11,438 nucleotides of DNA from Dictyocoela muelleri (lineage: Eukaryota; Microsporidia), in contig SDVU01000676.1 in assembly GCA_016256075.1 (NCBI GenBank), positions 1-11,438 on the forward strand, written 5' to 3'. The position numbers and the translations under genes were made by a program. Shown one piece after another: positions 7,000 to 11,438 of this stretch; position 1 is the stretch's first letter; the number at the start of each line of letters is the position of its first letter. The notes below the pieces were generated by a model. That model had not been told where the DNA came from. It saw only the letters and a list, made by a program, of their open reading frames with translations, and ran no database searches.

Positions 7000-7700
7000 A
7001 TAGATATTTATTATACTAACTTTTTTATTCTTAATATCGCCTTTAATTTGTTTACTTTGCACAATACATTCTTGATCACTATGAGATTTGGCCTTATGTT
7101 ATTTGCACAATTTATATTTGTACAATGATTTGACTTGTAATCGTTTAAATTGTCCTGTTGAATTAGAATGGATAACTGTTCCATAAGGTTTCCTAAAGTT
7201 TCTCTATTTCGGATATACGTTCATGATAGAGATAGCATCATATAGTTTCATTTCAGAATATTTTAAGAATAATTCATTGGGTATTTCATTCACAAATTCT
7301 TACAAAAATTATCTTTTTCTTCCATTTTATGTAACAATTATGTATTTCGATTATTTTCTTTACTTCTTTGATACGTAATCAATAGTCGTCAGTTGTTTTA
7401 GAATCAGAAAGTTTAAGTGATTGAAGATACGAGGATAGTCGTGTCAAGTGTTGTATTGGGTACTTATTTTTAAAAATAGCAATGCCAAGTTTTCGAAATC
7501 ATATAAATAACATGTTTTTAATTCTTATTTCATCAATTAAGAGGTATTTCGACACTAAGAATTCCGCGTTGACTGACCAATTTGCAAGTTTTGCGTTTTT
7601 ATGAAATTTTCAATAAAGCTTAATATATTCTGGTCGTAGCTATCAGCAAATAAAGTTCCCAGGATATTTTAATATCAGTATTATTAATTTTGTAATCGAT
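7000..7700 (-). pseudogene. Decayed coding remnant, possibly LTR-retroelement gag-like fossil
   Basis: The minus strand here reads as coding-like peptide in fragments, for example ANWSVNAEFLVSKYLLIDEI (around 7530-7590) and YPIQHLTRLSSYLQSLK (around 7420-7470). A Cys/His cluster near 7065-7115 has a spacing reminiscent of the zinc knuckles of some retroelement Gag proteins. The frame is broken several times. No LTRs, protease, reverse transcriptase or integrase are visible around it. The second MULE begins just beyond its upstream edge, at about 7799. The family assignment is tentative and the limits are approximate; it may be something else. Confidence 0.28.
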
Positions 7701-7799
7701 TATTATTTTCTTTTTAAATATTTATGTTCATCTATTTGATATTAAGTCAATATCTTTTATTGTTGAAGATATTGAGACTGTTGAATTCAACTTGTCCTC

Positions 7800-7870
7800 G
7801 TTGACCGAAAACTCGCCCAGGGCGAGTTTCCGGGTTTTCGATCAGAAATATGGGTCCGGAAACTCGCCCA
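7800..7870. repeat. MULE left tip with stacked hairpin motifs
   Basis: Arms 7820-7833 and 7856-7869 are a perfect 14-bp inverted repeat around a 22-bp loop. A further inverted copy lies outside at 7807-7818, separated from the next by a single base. The same layout is mirrored at 9430-9493. Confidence 0.85.
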
Positions 7871-8009
7871 AAAATATTTTTAAGTAATTTGAAATAAAAA
7901 ATTATTTAAAAATGACTTAATTAAAAATTATTTTTTAATAATTTGTAATAAAATTAAAATTAAATCTACCAGAAACTTTTAATCATCAAAATTCCAATAA
8001 TTTAAAGTA

Positions 8010-9320
8010 TCTAGCATAGAAAAATATTTTCTGTAGTTATATAATTTTCGTTTTCAGCATATATTTTCAATTTTTCTTTTTTTCGGACTGGTTTTTGCGT
8101 ATTTCGAATCTGCCAGAGGAATAAATAGCAAGCTTATTGCGTATTTTTTTTGTTTCTAATCTCAGAGAATCAATATATAAGCTTAAATTTGGCTTTATTA
8201 TGCTCACCATAGCGTTTAATCTTCTATGCTAACTTTAGAGGCTGTTGGTAGTGGTTGGAAGGTTGGTTCTTATTCTTTCAAAAACACTCCAACGACAGTG
8301 ATCAATGAGCGGAGCAAAGGAATTATCCTTTCCCATAAAGTTTCTTTCATAATAATTTAAAACCCCCTAAATATTTTCTTCTCTGGGTATGCTTCTATAG
8401 AGATCAGAATAACCTCATATGCATCTTTCATCCTTTCAACTTTGAAGTAAGGCAAGTTCAAAAATTGATTTAGAATCTTTTTCACATCCGGGTCATTTTT
8501 ATAATGCACTTCTAATCCATGATGCTGTATGTTTCTCCATAAGCATTGTCCATAGTGAAATAGACATCCATATGATTTTATTTGATTATCAAATACCTTT
8601 AATGCCGAGAAAGACGTAATTTCGTAATCTGTTATAACGACTTTTGGCTTCAGAATATTATTATCTTTTAGATGTAAAAAGACATCTAAATATTTTTCTT
8701 CGGATTTTCCCATAAGCAATATAAAAATTAAAGGGATAAATCTTCCAAACAAATATCCTTGATTTGTTAACAATTGATAAAATTGATTCGGAGATGATCT
8801 GAAGGTTCTGTCAATCACTACAACAGTTAAATTTTTTATATAAGATAAAAATTCATATGAGAAAAAGATTACAAATCGACTCTTTGCACATAAATCAGAG
8901 TCGTATTGTAAAAATCTTTTTCCATTTAAAGTGAATTTAAGCACATTGGGAATATCATCATTCGGACCTTGAATGTAATTGTCGCTTAAATTTCTCATTT
9001 TACGAGCATAATCTCTAAGATTTTCAAATGAAGTCACCTTTGGGAGAATTGATGTCTCTAAAGTCTTTGCTTCAGACGTAAATACAGCACTGAAGGGTTC
9101 GTTTGCTATTTTACACCGCTTTAGTATTTTTTTTCTTCGCTAGAAAGGCTTTATTTACACCTTCATTAGAGCCACAGGTATGTTCACCAAGTTTATATGG
9201 AGATGAAGATTCATTTTTTACTATAACAAACCCTTTAAACGCCCTATACTTGCATCATGACCTGACACCATCTCTATTTTCATTATGTAGTATATATAAA
9301 TAATCTTTAAAATATAGCAT
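8010..9320 (-). pseudogene. Broken MULE transposase with FLYWCH-like N-terminus
   Basis: DDE transposase of the enclosing MULE. The likely start is ATG at 9320 (MLYFKDYLYILHNEN), followed by a degraded Cys/His region resembling a FLYWCH zinc finger (LGEHTC, about 9165-9185). The longest open piece, 9037-8357 (226 residues), carries the catalytic core: VVVIDRTF (D76, with the usual G of DGTF replaced by R), VVITDYE (D137) and the family's C-x2-H motif in GCLFHYGQCLW (C158, H161). The C-terminal part continues in another frame at 8345-8010 (NFMGKDNSFAPLIDHCRWSV, then RTNLPTTTNSL). Two in-frame stops (8235-8237 and 8229-8231) fall where the third acidic residue and a conserved W are expected. 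Further frame changes lie near 9100, 8350 and 8060, plus a stop near 9255. It is dead. Confidence 0.88.
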
Positions 9321-9429
9321 CTTAGATTCTCTTTGGGTTTTGAAGAATTCCATTAAGGGTGAAAGTTTAGAAATTAGTTTATATTATTTTTAAATAATTT
9401 TTATAAAAAATCATTAAAAAATAAATTAT

Positions 9430-9493
9430 GGGCGAGTTTCCGGGTTCAGATTCTTCGGCGAAAACCCGGAAACTCGCCCAAGGGCAAGTTTTC
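9430..9493. repeat. MULE right tip with stacked hairpin motifs
   Basis: A perfect 15-bp inverted repeat (9430-9444 with 9465-9479) surrounds a 20-bp loop, and an outer copy, GGGCAAGTTTTC, lies at 9482-9493. It mirrors the left tip at 7807-7869. Confidence 0.85.
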
Positions 9494-9668
9494 AGGCAGC
9501 CCTTGTCCTGGCCTCGGGAGGGACTTGTATTATTAAAGAAGTATTTTAGAAAACTTTTTTTATTAAGATATTTTTGGTCCGTGACCGTTCTTACGCTGGC
9601 TTATTATAAAAGCTTGCTCGTCTTTCTTCCATGTTGATTAATATTTACTTTTCTTAATTGCTGTAAAG

Positions 9669-10734
9669 CAGTGTTTATCAAAGTGGTCCGTACAACCCTC
9701 TGGGGTCCGTGGAACACTTCAGGGGGTCTATCAATAATTTTTTGTACGAAGGGGGTCCATGAAGAGGTTTAATGGATCGATATATATTTTCCTAGAGCCT
9801 ACGATGATAAGTATATTTGAGGTATTTTTTGTACCGTTTTCTATTTTTTATAATACAGTCTTTCTCAAGTGGTATACACAGACTCCTTGGTCTCTCTCAG
9901 AATATTTAGGATCCTAGAAAATTTTTGGAGTTTATGGGTATCTAAACGCCTATTTTAATCCTAGAATTTTTTTTAATTTAATGCGTTTTTCTCTCAGGTT
10001 TCAGTAATTTTACTCGTAAAATACTAAATCAAAATTATATAGTTTACTCTTTTATAAATTTATTTTCTTTCAATTATTAATTCTATGAGATTATCATTTA
10101 AGTTTTATTCTAAATAAACATAGTAATTTTTTCAGTAATTTACGGAACATTTTTATTATTTCACTTCGGTTTGATATGCTTAAAAAATATTTTTAGGACA
10201 GTAAAAAAAGTCCAACTCAGTATAATTAAAAAAAATTCCAAATATATGTTTACAAAATGTATTAAGCTATAAATGAAAAATTTTGTTATCACCCGGGTTA
10301 GTAACCATTAATTTTTATAAAATCGTCATCTATAAGAGAAAATTAAATAATATTTTTTGTTAAATAAGCGTAAATCGTGTGATATCTTGAGTATAATCAT
10401 AATATTTTTTCAGCTATATGTAAGTTCTATAAAATTTCATATATGAGTAATAAAACTATGTAGATTATGCTGAAGATAACCCGCAATTTTACGTTATTTC
10501 AAATAATAAATATATATTTTACCCTTACATATGGTGATTTTCTAAGAATTAGTGGTTAATAATCTGAGGAGAACTGAAAAAAAAAACTATAAAAATCTTA
10601 TTTTGATTTTTAATCAACCAATGGTTTATTTTATTTATTTAATAAAATTTAAAGATTTTTTAACATCAGGGAGTCTCTAGAAAAATTGTAACATTAAAAA
10701 GGGTTCCACACATAAAAAAGTTTGAGAAACACTG
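9669..10734. mobile_element. Non-autonomous hAT element, about 1.07 kb
   Basis: The left end CAGTGTTTATCAAA (9669) and the right end, reverse-complemented, CAGTGTTTCTCAAA (10721-10734), match at 13 of 14. They have the classic CAGTG...CACTG form of animal hAT ends. Eight-base flanks CTGTAAAG (9661-9668) and ATTTAAAG (10735-10742) match at 6 of 8, as expected for an aged hAT target duplication. Subterminal GGGGTCCGTGGAACAC and GGGTTCCACAC segments are also inverted relatives. No transposase reading frame is visible; the interior (about 9900-10680) is AT-rich filler. A second hAT-like left end lies inside at 9856. Confidence 0.8.
9856..9886 (+). repeat. Second hAT-like terminal motif
   Basis: CAGTCTTTCTCAAGTGGTAT closely resembles both the outer left end at 9669 (which also runs into AAGTGGT) and the right end of the same element. 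Its left flank does not match the bases after 10734, so it is not the preferred boundary. It is probably a subterminal duplicate or the scar of a nested relative. Confidence 0.55.
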
Positions 10735-10742
10735 ATTTAAAG

Positions 10743-11061
10743 TGATAGATTTATTTTTTTTATGAATTTAATTGTGGTAATTAAATTAAAGGTGCGAAAG
10801 TGAAATTGTGTTTAGATGATTGTGAAGAAATGTTGTTTTAATATTTATAACTAGAGTTTCAGTGGGATATGTCTTCTATTCATCCAATTGTTCAAATGAA
10901 ATGCCATGAATGGTTTCTGTACATGACAAAAGTTTTATTTTTATGAAGAATAATTAACAGCGAATGTTTTTGCTTCTCAATATATTAATTTAAATGACAG
11001 AGATTTTTACTGGAAATGACAACGGAGTTTCATCGAAATATGCGAACATGGGTTCTCCAAG
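10743..11061. other. AT-rich spacer without visible gene
   Basis: I see no coding stretch, inverted repeat or known RNA motif between the hAT element and the foldback element. The only notable point is GTTCTCCAAGGAGTTAGTAT at 11052-11071, shared in near-identical form with 2836-2854. Confidence 0.5.
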
Positions 11062-11334
11062 GAGTTAGTATATCCCCAAAGTCATATCGAGAAGAGAAAC
11101 GACAATATCGAAACATGAATAAATTTCATGGAATTTAATAATACATGAGCCCTTTTGTATATACTCATAGTTTTATTCAGAAATTAGGATATTCATATTG
11201 TTTTTTACTAATTTGGAAATAAAAATATGAGTATACGAAAAGGGCTCTTGGTTTATTAAATTCCATGAATTTTCGCTTATGTTTCAATATTTTAGTTTCT
11301 GTTCTCGATATGACTTTTTTGGATAGACTAACTC
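11062..11334. mobile_element. Foldback/MITE-like element with about 113-bp arms
   Basis: The left arm (11062-11177) and right arm (11221-11334) are inverted copies separated by only about 43 bp. Shared blocks in order are GAGTTAGT-TATCC, AAAGTCATATCGAGAA, ATGGAATTTAATAA, GAGCCCTTTT and ATACTCATA. Transcripts of this region would form a long hairpin. There is no coding capacity. Tip positions are approximate, because similarity ends at GAGTTAG on both sides and no convincing target duplication is seen. Confidence 0.8.
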
Positions 11335-11343
11335 GGGTCTCAC

Positions 11344-11438
11344 AGTATACTTTGTTTTTATAAAAAAATTCAAAAATATAATTAAAATAACTATAAATTA
11401 TCAAAATTATTTGATTTTTTGTAAAAACAAAGTATACT
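11344..11438. mobile_element. Small palindromic element reaching the window end
   Basis: AGTATACTTTGTTTTTA opens at 11344, and its inverted copy, TAAAAACAAAGTATACT with one mismatch beyond, closes exactly at 11438. The inner AAAAAA and TTTTTT tracts extend the arms. The 95-bp AT-rich unit looks like a miniature inverted-repeat element, but it may continue past the window. Confidence 0.55.

Larger units (their letters stand above)
7799..9501 (-). mobile_element. MULE transposon with multi-hairpin ends, about 1.7 kb, inactivated
   Basis: The two ends are inverted copies over about 100 bp. Each contains three alternating copies of a GGGCGAGTTTTC-type motif, so each tip can fold on itself. The left tip has GAAAACTCGCCC (7807-7818), GGGCGAGTTTCCGG (7820-7833) and CCGGAAACTCGCCC (7856-7869). 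The right tip has GGGCGAGTTTCCGGG (9430-9444), CCCGGAAACTCGCCC (9465-9479) and GGGCAAGTTTTC (9482-9493). The direct repeat CTTGTCCT flanks the element at 7791-7798 and 9502-9509, consistent with an 8-10 bp MULE target duplication. The interior holds a broken MULE transposase on the minus strand. Confidence 0.82.

Noticed and set aside
9103-9637. Two short plus-strand open frames at 9103-9303 and 9428-9637
   Set aside because: The first is antisense to the MULE transposase N-terminus; the second overlaps the hairpin tip and the outer flank.
9856-10734. hAT element starting at the inner tip
   Set aside because: The eight bases before 9856 do not match those after 10734, whereas those before 9669 match at 6 of 8.
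11177-11404. Minus-strand open frame of 75 codons
   Set aside because: It is made of the right arm of the foldback element and the adjacent palindromic repeat, with no protein-family features.

Overview
This is an AT-rich eukaryotic window with no recognisable host gene. It is a graveyard of transposable elements, and nearly everything that can be named is a DNA transposon, a short non-autonomous element with inverted ends, or a SINE-like retroposon. There is no operon structure, no ribosome-binding signal and no bacterial gene layout. The combination of a KRBA2-type Ginger integrase, FLYWCH-type MULE transposases, and hAT and mariner-type ends fits a transposon-rich invertebrate or an expanded microsporidian-type genome. 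The sequence alone does not decide which.

Layout, left to right. About 172-1371 (+) is a decayed MULE transposase. A palindromic 16-bp tandem array follows (1387-1466). From 1573 to 2840 there is a compound nest: an element of about 1 kb with long inverted ends (1672-2712), bounded by two 67-bp direct repeats, and carrying a 151-bp mariner-like MITE (2155-2305). After AT-rich filler and short tandem repeats comes the best-preserved item, a complete-looking Ginger DNA transposon (3414-5139). It has 41-bp inverted ends and one intact integrase-like transposase of 425 residues on the minus strand.

At 5229-6196 lies a non-autonomous element of about 970 bp with arms of about 170 bp and strikingly GC-rich tips. 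It is directly followed by a tRNA-headed SINE-like unit (about 6218-6668). About 7000-7700 holds a decayed minus-strand coding remnant, possibly retroelement gag-like. A second MULE (7799-9501), with unusual multi-hairpin tips and a broken transposase on the minus strand, lies next to that remnant. A transposase-less hAT element (9669-10734) follows. The window closes with a near-perfect 113-bp foldback element (11062-11334) and a small palindromic element (11344 to the window end).

Nothing here works together as a pathway. The relationships are nesting and shared ends: the autonomous elements (Ginger and formerly the MULEs) could supply transposases for non-autonomous relatives elsewhere, and several short terminal motifs recur within the window.
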